From Pseudomonas taeanensis MS-3 (GTDB lineage Bacteria > Pseudomonadota > Gammaproteobacteria > Pseudomonadales > Pseudomonadaceae): a stretch of 64,000 bases of DNA. Each line of letters opens with the position of its first letter. Position 1 is the first letter of the stretch. Below, piece after piece: positions 18,412 to 28,187 of the stretch. Position numbers and translations under genes: made by a program. The notes below the pieces were generated by a model. That model saw only the letters and a list, made by a program, of their open reading frames with translations. It was not told where the DNA came from and searched no databases. The stretch covers positions 608,859 through 672,858 of the forward strand of contig NZ_AWSQ01000001.1 in assembly GCF_000498575.2 (NCBI RefSeq), read 5' to 3'.

Positions 18412-19785
18412 ATGAAGATCATCATTCTCGGCGCCGGCCAAGTCGGCGGCACCCTGGCGGAACACCTGGCCAGCGAGGCCAACGACATCACCGTGGTGGA
18501 CACCGACGGCGACCGTCTACGCGACCTCAGCGATCGCCTGGATATTCGCACCGTACAGGGCCGCGGCTCGTTCCCCACGGTGCTGCGCCAGGCCGGCGCC
18601 GACGATGCCGACATGATCATCGCGGTGACCAACAGCGACGAGATCAACATGATCGCCTGTCAGGTCGGCTACACCCTGTTCCACACTCCGACCAAGATTG
18701 CCCGGGTGCGCGAGCCGGCTTACCTGACCCGCTCCGGGCTGTTCAATAACGACTCGATTCCGGTCGACGTACTGATCAGCCCGGAACAGCTGGTGACCAA
18801 CTACATCAAGCGTCTGATCGAGCACCCGGGCGCCCTGCAGGTGATCGACTTCGCCGGCGGCAAGGCCCAGCTGGTGGCGGTCAAGGCCTATTACGGCGGC
18901 CCGCTGGTCGGCCAGCAATTGCGCCAGCTGCGCGAGCACATGCCCAATGTCGACACCCGGGTAGCGGCGATCTACCGCCGCAACCGACCGATCATCCCCC
19001 ATGGCGACACGGTGATCGAGGCCGACGACGAGGTGTTCTTCATCGCCGCCAAGGCGCATATCCGCGCGGTAATGAGCGAGCTGCGCCGCCTCGAGGACAG
19101 CAACAAGCGCATCGTAATCGCCGGCGGAGGGCATGTCGGCGAGCGCCTGGCCGAGGCCATCGAAAGCCGTTACCAAGTGAAAATCATCGAGATGAACCCT
19201 GCGCGCTGCCGCTACCTCTCGGAGAATCTGGAGAGCACCATCGTACTGCAGGGCAGTGCCTCGGATCGCGACCTGCTGGTGGAAGAAAACATCAACGACG
19301 CCGACATCTTCCTGGCCCTGACCAACGATGACGAAGCCAACATCATGGCCTCGCTGCTGGCCAAGCGCTTGGGCGCGCGCAAGGTGATGAGCATCATCAA
19401 CAACCCGGCCTACGTCGACCTGGTGCAAGGCGGCGAGATCGACATCGCCATCAGCCCGCAGTTGACCACCATCGGCGCCCTGCTGACCCACGTGCGCCGG
19501 GGCGATATCGTCAGCGTGCACTCACTGCGCCGCGGTGCCGCCGAGGCCATCGAAGCCATCGCGCATGGCGACGCCAAGTCGAGCAAGGTGGTCGGCCGCG
19601 CCATCGAGGACATCGCCTTGCCGCCAGGCACCACCATCGGCGCGATCATTCGCGACGAAGAGGTGTTGATCGCCCATGACGACACGGTGATCCAGACCGG
19701 CGACCATGTCATCCTGTTCCTGGTCGACAAGAAATACATCCGCGACGCCGAGCGCCTGTTCCAGGTCGGCCTGACCTTCTTCTGA
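18412..19785 (+). CDS. trkA: Trk potassium uptake regulatory subunit TrkA
   Basis: Peripheral NAD(H)-binding subunit that gates the TrkH/TrkG potassium channel at the inner membrane. 457 aa made of two tandem RCK units. The first has the Rossmann loop [16 protein letters not shown] (about 4-19) and acidic partner VVDTDGDRL; the second has [18 protein letters not shown] (about 232-249). Each is followed by an RCK_C domain. Last gene of the fmt-rsmB-trkA cluster. Confidence 0.97.
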   Translation: MKIIILGAGQVGGTLAEHLASEANDITVVDTDGDRLRDLSDRLDIRTVQGRGSFPTVLRQAGADDADMIIAVTNSDEINMIACQVGYTLFHTPTKIARVREPAYLTRSGLFNNDSIPVDVLISPEQLVTNYIKRLIEHPGALQVIDFAGGKAQLVAVKAYYGGPLVGQQLRQLREHMPNVDTRVAAIYRRNRPIIPHGDTVIEADDEVFFIAAKAHIRAVMSELRRLEDSNKRIVIAGGGHVGERLAEAIESRYQVKIIEMNPARCRYLSENLESTIVLQGSASDRDLLVEENINDADIFLALTNDDEANIMASLLAKRLGARKVMSIINNPAYVDLVQGGEIDIAISPQLTTIGALLTHVRRGDIVSVHSLRRGAAEAIEAIAHGDAKSSKVVGRAIEDIALPPGTTIGAIIRDEEVLIAHDDTVIQTGDHVILFLVDKKYIRDAERLFQVGLTFF

Positions 19786-19832
19786 TAGAGGTTGAGCGGG
19801 CCTGTCTCGCTCCACTTGGCTGGAGACCCTCA

Positions 19833-20156
19833 ATGAGCACCGAATCCCTGGAAAAGCTGCTGGCCAAGGGCATGGACAACGCCCTGCTGCGTTTCGGTCT
19901 GGGCAAAGGTTATCTGGATGCCGGGGAGTTCGCCCGTGCGGCCGAGCACTTGCAGCGCTGCGTCGAATTCGACCCCAAGTATTCCGCGGCCTGGAAACTA
20001 CTGGGTAAGGCGCAGCTGGAGCAGGGCGATAGCCGCGCCGCCGAGCAGGCCTGGCAGCAGGGCATCGCCGCGGCCCAGGGCCACGGCGACAAACAGGCCG
20101 AGAAGGAGATGACGGTATTTATCAAGCGCCTGCAGCGGCAAGCCCCATCGAGCTGA
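19833..20156 (+). CDS. Small tetratricopeptide-repeat protein
   Basis: 107 aa, cytoplasmic (no signal or membrane segment). Two TPR units are visible: about residues 18-49 (GLGKGYLDAGEFARAAEHLQ...) and 52-84 (AAWKLLGKAQLEQGDSRAAEQAW...). TPRs mediate protein-protein contacts; no partner can be named. Downstream of trkA by 47 bp and convergent with a PilZ-domain gene, whose stop lies 6 bp from its own. A similar small TPR gene occurs at this place in other Pseudomonas. Confidence 0.85.
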   Translation: MSTESLEKLLAKGMDNALLRFGLGKGYLDAGEFARAAEHLQRCVEFDPKYSAAWKLLGKAQLEQGDSRAAEQAWQQGIAAAQGHGDKQAEKEMTVFIKRLQRQAPSS

Positions 20157-20161
20157 AACCG

Positions 20162-20425
20162 TCAGACCTCGACGAAGCGCAGGCCGACGCCTTCGGCATC
20201 CACACGCATCACTTCCATGCGCAGCACCGGCGCCTCTATTGGCAAGTCCTGTACCTGGCCCGTGACGATAGCGCCCAGGGGCAGGGCAGTCAGGTCTGGA
20301 TGCTTGGCATAGATCCCACCGTCGGACAGGTCGCTGGTCTGGGCCAGCCGCTCGCCGAAGCTCGGATGACAGATCTTGATCCGACATTTCATCGGCGTAC
20401 GCGGATGTTGGCGTTGATTGGACAT
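20162..20425 (-). CDS. PilZ-domain protein
   Basis: Single PilZ domain of 87 aa, a likely c-di-GMP receptor. The binding signature is present: RQHPR (4-8, the RxxxR motif) and DLSDGG (32-37, the D/NxSxxG motif). No other domain is attached, so the output partner is unknown; PA0012 in P. aeruginosa occupies the same place. It is preceded on its strand by the acyltransferase gene's terminator region, so it probably has its own promoter. Confidence 0.88.
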   Translation of the reverse strand: MSNQRQHPRTPMKCRIKICHPSFGERLAQTSDLSDGGIYAKHPDLTALPLGAIVTGQVQDLPIEAPVLRMEVMRVDAEGVGLRFVEV

Positions 20426-20500
20426 TGAGCCAGGCGATCCTAGACGGAGAGGGTGGCGTTTTAATAACGCAAATTGCCTGAAAGGCCCAGTGCTCTAAAT

Positions 20501-20529
20501 AAAAAAGGTGCCTGATGGGCACCTTTTTT
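20501..20529. terminator. Bidirectional rho-independent terminator
   Basis: AAAAAAGGTGCC / GGCACCTTTTTT with a 4-base loop. It lies directly after the acyltransferase gene read leftward and has runs of T on both strands, so it could stop transcripts in both directions. Confidence 0.85.
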
Positions 20530-20554
20530 CAGCACAGTGATGCAGGCGTGGCCA

Positions 20555-21481
20555 TCAGTACCACTTCGCCTCACCCGCCGGGCGCTTCTTGAAACGCTTC
20601 ATGCTCCACATGTACTGGCTGGGATAAGCCCGCACATACTTCTCCAGCACCGTACTCATGGCCGCCACGGCAGTTTCCACCTGGTCGCTGTACATATCGG
20701 GCGGCGCCGCCTCGAGAATGACCTTGTAGCCGGAGCCGTCACTCAGGCGCAGGGCATGCAGGAACACCCCGACTGCCTTGCCACCGGTGAGCATGCCGGG
20801 CACGAACTTGCTGGTCAGCGCCTGGGTCGCGCAGAACGGCACGAATACGCCTGCGGACAAGCTCGGTTCCGGATCGGCGGGAATGCCTACGGCACCGCCT
20901 TTGCGGACTTCCTTGATGACACTGATAATGCCTTCTTTGGTCGACGGGGCGACGCGGTTGCCCAGTTGCACCCGCTGCTGACGCAACAGCTCATCCACCG
21001 CCTTGAGTTTCGGCGGGCGGTAGAAAATGATCGGTTTGCACTGAGCACAGTAGAAGTGATTGAGCACTTCCCAATTGCCCAGGTGGCTGGTGATGCCGAC
21101 CACCCCTTTGCCTGAAGCCAGTGCCGCCTGCAACACCTCCAGCCCCTCGACTTCCTGTACCAGCTCGATCGACTTCTGCGCCGGCCAGATCCAGGCGCAG
21201 GCGCTTTCAGTCAGGGTCCTGCCGATGTTCATAAGACTCTGGCGCAGCAGTTGCTGATGGGTCGTCGCATCGAGTTCGGGAAAACATTTGCTCAGGTTGA
21301 TGCTGGCGACCGCGCGCGAGCCGTTCGGCAACGTCCACATCATCCAGCCAATAGCCGCCCCCACGCCTTGTACGGCACGCCAGGGCAGCAGGGCGAACAG
21401 GCGCAGAAAACCTACCACCAAGGCGCCTTTGAGCTTTTCCACAGGCAACTCCACACGGTCGAAAACGCCTATTGTAACCAT
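20555..21481 (-). CDS. Lipid A late acyltransferase (HtrB/LpxL family)
   Basis: Inner-membrane acyltransferase adding a secondary laurate-type chain to lipid A. From the ATG at 21481 it is 308 aa, the family length; the longer reading frame reaches into tag and is rejected. An N-terminal hydrophobic anchor occupies about residues 20-47. The HX4E catalytic dyad is in TSHLGNWEV (His and Glu), followed by IFYRPPK and the GGAVGIPADPEPS stretch; the C-terminal YMWSMKRFKKRP is typical. In P. aeruginosa this position holds PA0011 (HtrB1, 2-hydroxylaurate transfer). The acyl specificity here is inferred from position only. Confidence 0.88.
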   Translation of the reverse strand: MVTIGVFDRVELPVEKLKGALVVGFLRLFALLPWRAVQGVGAAIGWMMWTLPNGSRAVASINLSKCFPELDATTHQQLLRQSLMNIGRTLTESACAWIWPAQKSIELVQEVEGLEVLQAALASGKGVVGITSHLGNWEVLNHFYCAQCKPIIFYRPPKLKAVDELLRQQRVQLGNRVAPSTKEGIISVIKEVRKGGAVGIPADPEPSLSAGVFVPFCATQALTSKFVPGMLTGGKAVGVFLHALRLSDGSGYKVILEAAPPDMYSDQVETAVAAMSTVLEKYVRAYPSQYMWSMKRFKKRPAGEAKWY

Positions 21482-21516
21482 GCCCAGGGCCGGTGATGAA
21501 ACGCGCGGCAAGCAGG

Positions 21517-22077
21517 CTAAGGCGTCGCCTTGCTCAGTACGGCATAGCGATCGCAATCGCGTGTGTGATCCATGACCATCCCCGTCGCCTGCATATAGGC
21601 GTAACAGATGGTCGGACCGACGAAGGTAAACCCGGCTTTTTTCAGCGCCTTGCTCATGGCCTCGGCTTCGACCGTCACCGCCGGCACCTGTTCGCGGCCG
21701 GCGAAGTGATTGATCTTCGGAGTGCCGCCGACGAACGACCACAGCAGCGTCACCGGATCGTCCAGCTTGAGCCAGGCTTGCGCGTTCTGCCGCGCAGCCT
21801 TGAGCTTGAGGCGGTTGCGGATGATCCCGGGGTCCTGCATGCGCTCATCGATTTCCGCGTCACTCATCTGCGCCAGACGCTGCGGGTCGAAGCCGAACAG
21901 TACCTCGCGGTAGCGGGCGCGCTTCTTCAAGACGGTGATCCACGACAAGCCAGCCTGGAAGCCTTCGAGCAGCAACAGCTCGAACAGCGCCTGTGGCGCG
22001 CGCAGTGGAACCCCCCATTCCTCGTCGTGGTAAGCCATGTAAAGCGGGTCGTCGTTGCACCAAAAGCAGCGTGGCAT
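21517..22077 (-). CDS. tag: 3-methyladenine DNA glycosylase I
   Basis: Base-excision repair enzyme removing 3-methyladenine from alkylated DNA. 186 aa from the ATG at 22077 (MPRCFWCNDDPLYMAYHDEEWG), the canonical start; the reading frame extends further upstream without support. Cys4 and His17 near the N-terminus, with His/Cys near the C-terminus (DHTRDCDRY), form the structural zinc site known in E. coli Tag. The helix-hairpin-helix region surrounds SWITVLKKRARYREV. Divergent from glyQ with 83 bp between them; 35 bp upstream of the acyltransferase gene in the same direction. Confidence 0.95.
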   Translation of the reverse strand: MPRCFWCNDDPLYMAYHDEEWGVPLRAPQALFELLLLEGFQAGLSWITVLKKRARYREVLFGFDPQRLAQMSDAEIDERMQDPGIIRNRLKLKAARQNAQAWLKLDDPVTLLWSFVGGTPKINHFAGREQVPAVTVEAEAMSKALKKAGFTFVGPTICYAYMQATGMVMDHTRDCDRYAVLSKATP

Positions 22078-22116
22078 AGGGCCTTCCAGGGCGGTGGAGG
22101 CCGTACGGATTGGGGT

Positions 22117-22122
22117 ATACTC
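22117..22122 (+). promoter_or_regulatory. Candidate -10 element for glyQS
   Basis: A TATACT hexamer with a G-rich extension lies 38 bp before the glyQ GTG in the short tag-glyQ divergent region. No convincing -35 box is present at 16-18 bp. Confidence 0.35.
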
Positions 22123-22160
22123 CCGCCCTTTCTGTCGCAGCCTCAACAGGTGAATTTTCC

Positions 22161-23153
22161 GTGAGCCAGACTACGCCTGCCGTGCGCACCTTCCAAGACT
22201 TGATCCTTGCCCTGCAACAATACTGGGCCGAACAGGGCTGTGTAGTGTTACAGCCCTACGATATGGAAGTGGGCGCCGGCACCTTTCACACCGCCACCTT
22301 CCTGCGCGCCGTTGGCCCGGAAACCTGGAACGCCGCCTACGTGCAGCCCAGCCGCCGCCCAGGCGATGGCCGCTATGGTGAGAACCCCAACCGTCTGCAG
22401 CACTACTACCAGTTCCAGGTGGTATTGAAGCCGAACCCGGAAAACTTCCAGGAACTCTACCTCGGCTCGCTGAAACACATCGGCCTCGATCCACTGGTTC
22501 ACGATATCCGTTTCGTCGAAGACAACTGGGAATCGCCGACCCTCGGCGCCTGGGGTCTGGGTTGGGAAATCTGGCTGAATGGCATGGAAGTGTCGCAGTT
22601 CACCTACTTCCAGCAGGTCGGCGGGATCGAGTGCTACCCGGTGACCGGCGAAATCACCTATGGCCTGGAGCGCCTGGCCATGTACATCCAGGGCGTCGAC
22701 TCGGTCTACGACCTGATCTGGACCGACGGTCCCTTCGGCAAGGTCACCTACGGCGACGTGTTCCACCAGAACGAAGTGGAGCAATCGACCTACAACTTCG
22801 AACACGCCAACGTCGACAAACTGTTCGAATTGTTCGATTTCTACGAGTCCGAAGCCAATCGTCTGATCGAACTGGAACTGCCGCTACCGACCTACGAAAT
22901 GGTGCTCAAGGCCTCGCACACTTTCAACCTGCTGGATGCCCGCCGCGCCATTTCGGTGACCGAACGTCAGCGTTATATCCTCCGCGTGCGCACCCTGGCG
23001 CGCGCCGTGGCGCAGAGCTATCTGCAGGCGCGGCGCAAACTCGGCTTCCCGATGGCCACCCCCGAACTGCGTGACGAAGTACTGGCCAAACTGACAGAAA
23101 CGGATCTGCTTCAAGGCAAAGCCCTGGGCAATAAGCTGGAGGCAGCAGAATGA
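22161..23153 (+). CDS. glyQ: Glycyl-tRNA synthetase alpha subunit
   Basis: Catalytic subunit of the alpha2beta2 class II glycyl-tRNA synthetase. Start taken at a GTG (22161) giving (M)[18 protein letters not shown], the conserved beginning; an in-frame ATG at 22110 is unsupported. 330 aa, slightly longer than the roughly 315 aa I recall for P. aeruginosa, the excess being in the last 20 residues. Motifs: [19 protein letters not shown] (motif 2 region) and [19 protein letters not shown]. Its stop overlaps the glyS start by four bases (ATGA), ensuring coupled synthesis. Confidence 0.97.
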   Translation: MSQTTPAVRTFQDLILALQQYWAEQGCVVLQPYDMEVGAGTFHTATFLRAVGPETWNAAYVQPSRRPGDGRYGENPNRLQHYYQFQVVLKPNPENFQELYLGSLKHIGLDPLVHDIRFVEDNWESPTLGAWGLGWEIWLNGMEVSQFTYFQQVGGIECYPVTGEITYGLERLAMYIQGVDSVYDLIWTDGPFGKVTYGDVFHQNEVEQSTYNFEHANVDKLFELFDFYESEANRLIELELPLPTYEMVLKASHTFNLLDARRAISVTERQRYILRVRTLARAVAQSYLQARRKLGFPMATPELRDEVLAKLTETDLLQGKALGNKLEAAE

Positions 23154-25264
23154 GTGCACTGGATTTTCTGGTTGAACTGGGCACCGAAGAGCTGCCGCCG
23201 AAAGCCCTGAAGACCCTCGGTGCAGCTTTCCTTGCAGGCATCGAAAAGGGCCTGAAAGCGGCCGGCCTGAGCTACGCCAACGCCCGCTATTACGCCGCGC
23301 CACGCCGCCTGGCCGTACTCGTCGAGCAGCTTGAAACGCAACAGGCGGATCGCGCGCTGAACCTCGATGGCCCGCCCATGCAGGCGGCGTTCGACGCCAA
23401 TGGCAATCCAACCCAGGCAGCCCTGGGCTTTGCCAAGAAGTGCGGGGTCGAGCTGAGCGAAATCGATCGCAGCGGGCCCAAGCTGAAATTCAGCCAGAAC
23501 ATTCCCGGCCAGGCCGCCGCCAGCCTGCTGCCCGCTATCGTCGACACCTCGCTGAATGAACTGCCGATTCCCAAGCGCATGCGCTGGGGCGCGCGCAAGA
23601 CCGAGTTCGTCCGCCCGACCCAGTGGCTGGTGATGCTGTTCGGCGACCAGGTGATCGACTGCGAAATCCTTGCCCAGCAGGCTGGCCGGGTCTCCCGTGG
23701 CCACCGCTTCCACCATAACGTCGAGGTACGCATCTCCGCGCCGGCCAATTACGCGCAAGAACTGCGCGCAGCCTATGTGATTGCCGACGCCGATGAGCGC
23801 CGCGAACTGATCGCCCAACGCGTGGCACAGTTGGCCGCCGAGCAGCAGGGCACGGCCATAGTGCCGCCGGCGCTGCTCGAGGAAGTCAGTGCTTTGGTCG
23901 AATGGCCGGTGCCGCTGGTCTGCTCCTTCGAGGAGCGCTTCCTCGAGGTGCCGCAGGAAGCACTGATCACCACCATGCAGGACAATCAGAAGTACTTCTG
24001 CCTGCTGGATAGCAACGGCAAGTTGCTGCCGCGCTTCATCACCGTGGCCAACGTCGAGAGCAAGGATCCGGCGCAGATCATCTCCGGCAACGAGAAAGTG
24101 GTACGACCCCGCTTGACCGATGCCGAGTTCTTCTTCAAGCAGGACAAGAAGCACAAGTTGGAGCTGTTCAACCAGCGCCTGGCTAATGTCGTCTTCCAGT
24201 CCCAGCTCGGCTCGGTCTATGAAAAAGCCCAGCGGGTTTCTGCCCTCGCGGCCTTTATCGCCGAGCGCGTCGGTGGCGATAAGGATCGCGCGGCGCGTGC
24301 CGGGATACTCTCCAAGTGCGACCTGGCCAGCGAGATGGTCGGCGAGTTCCCGGAAATGCAGGGCATCGCCGGTTACTACTATGCCAAGCATGATGGCGAA
24401 GCTGACGATGTCGCCCTGGCACTCAACGAGCAGTACATGCCACGCGGGGCAGGGGCCGAACTGCCCAGCACCCTGACCGGCGCGGCCGTGGCCCTGGCCG
24501 ACAAACTCGACACCCTGGTCGGTATCTTCGGTATCGGCATGCTGCCCACCGGCAGCAAAGACCCCTATGCCCTGCGCCGTGCGGCCCTCGGTGTGTTGCG
24601 GATCCTGATCGACAAGCAGCTGGATCTCGATGTGGTTGAAACCATTCAGTACGCCATTGGCCTCTACGGCCCGGGGCTTGAACAAGAGTGGAATACCATC
24701 GTCGCCAGCAAGCTGCAAAAGCAAGTCGGCGCCAACCCCACTGCCAGCGGCTTGGCCGAACAGGTGCAGGACTTCATCTTCGATCGCCTGCGTGCGCGCT
24801 ACGAGGACGAAGGGGTCGATGTGTCCGTCTATCAGGCCGTACGCGCCCTGAGCCCGGCCGCGCCGCTGGACTTCGACCAGCGCGTGCAAGCGGTCCAGGC
24901 TTTCCGCGCGCGCAGCGAAGCCGACGCCCTGGCTGCGGCGAACAAGCGCGTGTCGAACCTGCTGAGCAAGTTCGACGGCGACGTACCGAGCCACGTCGAC
25001 AGTACGCTGTTGCACGAGCCGGCCGAGCAGATGCTGGCCCAGGCCGTCGCCGACGCCGAACTGGCGGTCATGCCGATGGCTGCCGCCCGCTGCTACCGCG
25101 AGGCACTGGAGCACCTGGCCAGCCTGCGTGAACCGGTCGACGCCTTCTTCGAGGCGGTACTGGTGAACGCTGAAGATACCGCCGTGCGCGCCAACCGCTA
25201 CGCACTACTGGCCAAGCTGCGCGGCTTGTTCCTCGGTGTTGCCGATATTTCGGTACTGGGCTGA
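23150..25264 (+). CDS. glyS: Glycyl-tRNA synthetase beta subunit
   Basis: tRNA-binding subunit of glycyl-tRNA synthetase. 704 aa, somewhat above the 684-690 usual for the family, with extra residues around 490-510 ([20 protein letters not shown]). N-terminal [18 protein letters not shown] and the [19 protein letters not shown] stretch are diagnostic; HD-like and DALR anticodon-binding regions follow toward the C-terminus. Cotranscribed with glyQ (overlapping) and gmhB (3 bp downstream). Confidence 0.97.
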   Translation: MSALDFLVELGTEELPPKALKTLGAAFLAGIEKGLKAAGLSYANARYYAAPRRLAVLVEQLETQQADRALNLDGPPMQAAFDANGNPTQAALGFAKKCGVELSEIDRSGPKLKFSQNIPGQAAASLLPAIVDTSLNELPIPKRMRWGARKTEFVRPTQWLVMLFGDQVIDCEILAQQAGRVSRGHRFHHNVEVRISAPANYAQELRAAYVIADADERRELIAQRVAQLAAEQQGTAIVPPALLEEVSALVEWPVPLVCSFEERFLEVPQEALITTMQDNQKYFCLLDSNGKLLPRFITVANVESKDPAQIISGNEKVVRPRLTDAEFFFKQDKKHKLELFNQRLANVVFQSQLGSVYEKAQRVSALAAFIAERVGGDKDRAARAGILSKCDLASEMVGEFPEMQGIAGYYYAKHDGEADDVALALNEQYMPRGAGAELPSTLTGAAVALADKLDTLVGIFGIGMLPTGSKDPYALRRAALGVLRILIDKQLDLDVVETIQYAIGLYGPGLEQEWNTIVASKLQKQVGANPTASGLAEQVQDFIFDRLRARYEDEGVDVSVYQAVRALSPAAPLDFDQRVQAVQAFRARSEADALAAANKRVSNLLSKFDGDVPSHVDSTLLHEPAEQMLAQAVADAELAVMPMAAARCYREALEHLASLREPVDAFFEAVLVNAEDTAVRANRYALLAKLRGLFLGVADISVLG

Positions 25265-25267
25265 GTG

Positions 25268-25798
25268 ATGAAGCTGCTGATCCTCGACCGCGACGGTGTG
25301 ATCAATTACGACTCCGACGCCTATATCAAGTCGTTGGAGGAGTGGATTCCTCTGCCCGGCGCGGTCGAAGCCATTGCCCGCTTATCCAAGGCGGGCTGGA
25401 CCGTGGCAGTGGCGACCAACCAGTCTGGCTTGGCGCGTGGCTATTACGACCCAGCAACGCTGGACGCCATGCACAATCGCTTGCGCCAGTTGGTCGCGGA
25501 GCAGGGCGGGCAACTCGGCTTGATCGTGCACTGTCCACATGGCCCGGAGGACGGCTGTAACTGTCGCAAACCCAAGCCCGGCTTGCTCCAGCAGATCGCC
25601 ACACATTACCGGGTTGCCCTGACTGGCTTGTGGTTCGTCGGCGATAGCACTGGTGACCTGCAGGCTGCGCAAGCCGTCGATTGTCAGCCGGTGCTGGTCA
25701 AGACCGGTAAAGGCGAACGCACCCTGGACAAGCCATTACCATCGGGCACCCTGGTATTCGATGATCTTGCGGCGGTCGCCGAACACCTTCTCCATTGA
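25268..25798 (+). CDS. gmhB: D-glycero-beta-D-manno-heptose-1,7-bisphosphate 7-phosphatase
   Basis: HAD-superfamily phosphatase in ADP-heptose synthesis for the LPS inner core. 176 aa from the ATG at 25268; a GTG one codon earlier is possible. The nucleophile and acid/base aspartates are in LILDRDGVIN (Asp7, Asp9), and the zinc-binding cysteine loop CPHGPEDGCNCRKPKPG is present, which separates GmhB from histidinol phosphatases. Downstream of glyS, as in other Pseudomonas, and followed by a PlsC-type acyltransferase, so both act in envelope synthesis. Confidence 0.93.
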   Translation: MKLLILDRDGVINYDSDAYIKSLEEWIPLPGAVEAIARLSKAGWTVAVATNQSGLARGYYDPATLDAMHNRLRQLVAEQGGQLGLIVHCPHGPEDGCNCRKPKPGLLQQIATHYRVALTGLWFVGDSTGDLQAAQAVDCQPVLVKTGKGERTLDKPLPSGTLVFDDLAAVAEHLLH

Positions 25799-25833
25799 TA
25801 GAGCAGGCCTGACCTGCAACGGTAAAAGTTCCT

Positions 25834-26607
25834 ATGTCGACAGTGCGGGCCTTCAGAATCTTCCTCTTTTACCTGCTGCTGTCTTCCAGCGCCTTGCTCT
25901 GGTGCACCCTCAGCTTCTTCGTCGCCCCCTTACTGCCGTTCCGCGCTCGCTACCGCTTCGTCAACCAGACCTGGTGCCGTTGCGCCGTCTGGCTGAGCAA
26001 AGTGCTGCTGGGCATTCATTACGAAGTCAAAGGCCTGGAAAATATCCCAGCAACCCCCTGCGTGATTCTCGCCAAACACCAGAGCACCTGGGAAACCTTC
26101 TACCTCTCAGCCCAGTTCGAGCCACTCAGCCAGGTGCTCAAACGCGAGTTGCTGTACGTGCCGTTCTTCGGCTGGGCAATGGCCATGCTCAAGCCCATTG
26201 CGATTGACCGCAGCAATCCGAAAGCCGCGCTCAAGCAACTGGCCAAGCAGGGCCATGAGCGCCTGGAGCAGGGCGCTTGGGTGCTGATTTTTCCGGAAGG
26301 TACACGGATTCCCGCAGGTCAGATCGGCAAGTTCTCCCGCGGTGGTGCAGCTCTGGCAGTCAATGCCAACTTGCCTGTGCTGCCCATTGCGCACAACGCC
26401 GGAGAGTTCTGGCCGAAGCAGGGGTGGAATAAAAACCCCGGCACCATCCAGGTTGTCATCGGCCCCGTGCTGCATGCCGAAGGCACGGGCCCTCGCGCCA
26501 TTGCCGAACTGAATGACCGCGCTTTCGCCTGGGTCAGCCAGGCACAGCGGGATATGGGGGCACTTGAAACTGAGGCCTCTGGCAATGGTTCAAGTGCAGC
26601 AGCCTGA
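25834..26607 (+). CDS. 1-acyl-sn-glycerol-3-phosphate acyltransferase (PlsC family)
   Basis: Membrane-bound acyltransferase for phosphatidic acid synthesis. 257 aa. An N-terminal hydrophobic anchor spans about residues 8-35. The catalytic block is KHQSTWE (about 81-87), where the usual HX4D dyad appears as HX4E; the substrate motif FPEGTRIPAGQ and PVLPIAHNAGEFWP follow, which is the PlsC pattern. In P. aeruginosa the gene here (PA0005, lptA) encodes such an enzyme. Followed by a strong bidirectional terminator and then, unlike P. aeruginosa, by a transporter and small-RNA interval before gyrB. Confidence 0.92.
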   Translation: MSTVRAFRIFLFYLLLSSSALLWCTLSFFVAPLLPFRARYRFVNQTWCRCAVWLSKVLLGIHYEVKGLENIPATPCVILAKHQSTWETFYLSAQFEPLSQVLKRELLYVPFFGWAMAMLKPIAIDRSNPKAALKQLAKQGHERLEQGAWVLIFPEGTRIPAGQIGKFSRGGAALAVNANLPVLPIAHNAGEFWPKQGWNKNPGTIQVVIGPVLHAEGTGPRAIAELNDRAFAWVSQAQRDMGALETEASGNGSSAAA

Positions 26608-26708
26608 ACCAGGTTGTGGATAACCTATCTCGATCGCTAGCAGCTCATTAAGCGCTAGCTGTACAGACTCACCAAATCCTCAGCCCAGCACTGAGTCTCA
26701 CAAGGACA

Positions 26709-26755
26709 CGACCAACAAAAAAGCCGCCTCTTGAAGGGCGGCTTTTTGTTGGTCG
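26709..26755. terminator. Long bidirectional terminator
   Basis: Near-perfect palindrome CGACCAACAAAAAAGCCGCC / GGGCGGCTTTTTGTTGGTCG with an A/T-flanked GC stem, between the convergent PlsC-type and BCCT-type genes. T-runs are present on both strands. Confidence 0.9.
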
Positions 26756-26903
26756 AGCCTAAGGGCCTTAGATCCATCAGCACAGCATGAGGCCTCCTGT
26801 GGAGGCGTTAGCCCTCTACAGGCCACCGTCCCTTCAATAGAACCGCTTAAGGCTCAGACTGCTCTCGTACTGAACGACATGCCTTGCAGCAAAACCAATG
26901 CGA
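26756..26903. other. Non-coding stretch downstream of the BCCT-type gene
   Basis: Together with 26608-26708, about 250 bp on either side of the terminator hold no credible reading frame. A lone perfect DnaA box (TGTGGATAA) is at 26615-26623. Nothing else was recognised. Confidence 0.5.
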
Positions 26904-28064
26904 CTATCGCTCAGCTTCTAATGCCGTCTGCTTCGAGATAGCTGCCAGCGCCGGTCTGTGGCGTAACGTCATGGTCACAATCGCTGCCGCATACAGCGCA
27001 ATCACAATCAACCCGACCCATTGAATCTCGAACGGAGTGAACTTGAACAACAGAACCAGAGTCGCCAGAACACCAACGTTCAGCAGGATAAATCTAGGGC
27101 GACCCAACTTCTCGACACTCATGCCCAGGTTGTCGGTGTACAAACGTACCAGCGAGTCGACCGAGTTGATCACGAAGATCACCCCCACAGTAACCATCGC
27201 CAGCTTCCAGAACAGCGTGATTTCGATGGCATTGGCGAAATAGTAATAGAGAACGGAAAACCATACGGCCAGGGGAATTGAAGGGATCACCAGCAACGCC
27301 AACAGCAGCTGATAGGTTTTAATACCGCCTACAAAACGCGCAACAAACTGGCCGATCATCACACTCCAGGCAAACCACCAAAACAGATAGAAGGCGTGAT
27401 AGTCACTCAGGGGCAGAACGAACTTATGCAGATTGGCGAAGTAGCCGGAAGCAATCGCGCTGGTCGCCTCGGAAAAATAGCTCAAGCCCACGTCTGCCAT
27501 CAGCCACATCCCGCCAATCAAGGCGAAGAATAGCCATGTTGAAGCGACGCTAAGAATTTTCAAATATTTGATATCGGTGCTCGAGTAGGCCGCTGCTAAC
27601 AAGATTGCCAGCACCACCAGATAACTCCACCCCTCGCCGAGTTCTGGCGCATACCAGGCGATGTTCACCAGGAACAGATAGGCGGTGAATGCACAGGTTG
27701 CGACAATCACCAGATTATTGATGATCTTCACTGGCTTTAATTCGAAGAACTTGACCCGAGGCTCTATCACACAGAAATAAAAAGTCGTGATGAAGTAAAA
27801 AGCCCAAATCAGAAATCCCCAAAAACCAAACTCGACGCCTAACGGGTTAGAGAACTGATATTCAGCTTCCTTGGCGTAAACCGGGAACTCGGTGAGGGGA
27901 AAGATAATCAACCCCATGTCGAGGCCAGAGGTAAACAGAATCGCCAGGAAGGTGAACAGGCTCACCGGCTCTGGCCCTAAACACCGCTCATTCCCCCAAC
28001 GCACGAGCACAAACAGGGTGCTGACTAACAGGACGATAATCGCGACTGACAAAATACTATTCAT
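26904..28064 (-). CDS. Compact BCCT-type (choline/betaine/carnitine) transporter
   Basis: Inner-membrane protein of 386 aa with about eleven hydrophobic segments. The stretch FWWFAWSVMIGQFVARFVGG followed by KTYQLLLALLVIPSIPLAVW matches the BCCT signature region (transmembrane segment 8 and the loop with FxARxxxGxT), and GLDMGLIIFPLTE resembles the early glycine-rich helix. Classical BCCT carriers are 500-700 aa, so this is a short form lacking N- and C-terminal regulatory tails; the reading frame is intact, so it is probably a real subfamily rather than a fragment. Codon use is visibly AT-richer than that of its neighbours, and the gene is absent from this spot in P. aeruginosa, suggesting insertion. 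Substrate is not determinable; choline or betaine would fit betC and choX in this window. Confidence 0.75.
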   Translation of the reverse strand: MNSILSVAIIVLLVSTLFVLVRWGNERCLGPEPVSLFTFLAILFTSGLDMGLIIFPLTEFPVYAKEAEYQFSNPLGVEFGFWGFLIWAFYFITTFYFCVIEPRVKFFELKPVKIINNLVIVATCAFTAYLFLVNIAWYAPELGEGWSYLVVLAILLAAAYSSTDIKYLKILSVASTWLFFALIGGMWLMADVGLSYFSEATSAIASGYFANLHKFVLPLSDYHAFYLFWWFAWSVMIGQFVARFVGGIKTYQLLLALLVIPSIPLAVWFSVLYYYFANAIEITLFWKLAMVTVGVIFVINSVDSLVRLYTDNLGMSVEKLGRPRFILLNVGVLATLVLLFKFTPFEIQWVGLIVIALYAAAIVTMTLRHRPALAAISKQTALEAER

Positions 28065-28089
28065 AAGGATCCCATACGTATCATCCGAG

Positions 28090-28122
28090 CCAGAGTCGCA
28101 CCGTGTATCGTCGCGACTCTGG
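28090..28122. promoter_or_regulatory. Inverted repeat upstream of the BCCT-type gene
   Basis: Perfect 10-bp arms CCAGAGTCGC / GCGACTCTGG separated by 13 bases, ending 26 bp before the gene's ATG. This could be an operator or a leader hairpin. A second pair, CCCATAGC / GCTATGGG, lies further upstream at 28188-28212. Confidence 0.5.
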
Positions 28123-28187
28123 CCGGCCTCTTCATTATGTTTATTATTGGAACGGTTAATCGGGCGTTCTAGAACAGAGCATGTCTC

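Noticed and set aside
21482-21742. Upstream extension of the lipid A acyltransferase by 87 codons
   Set aside because: It overlaps tag and is Arg/Gly-rich nonsense. The ATG at 21481 gives the family length.
23111-25114. Open frame of 667 codons antisense to glyS
   Set aside because: Shadow of glyS. The composition is artefactual and there is no start context.
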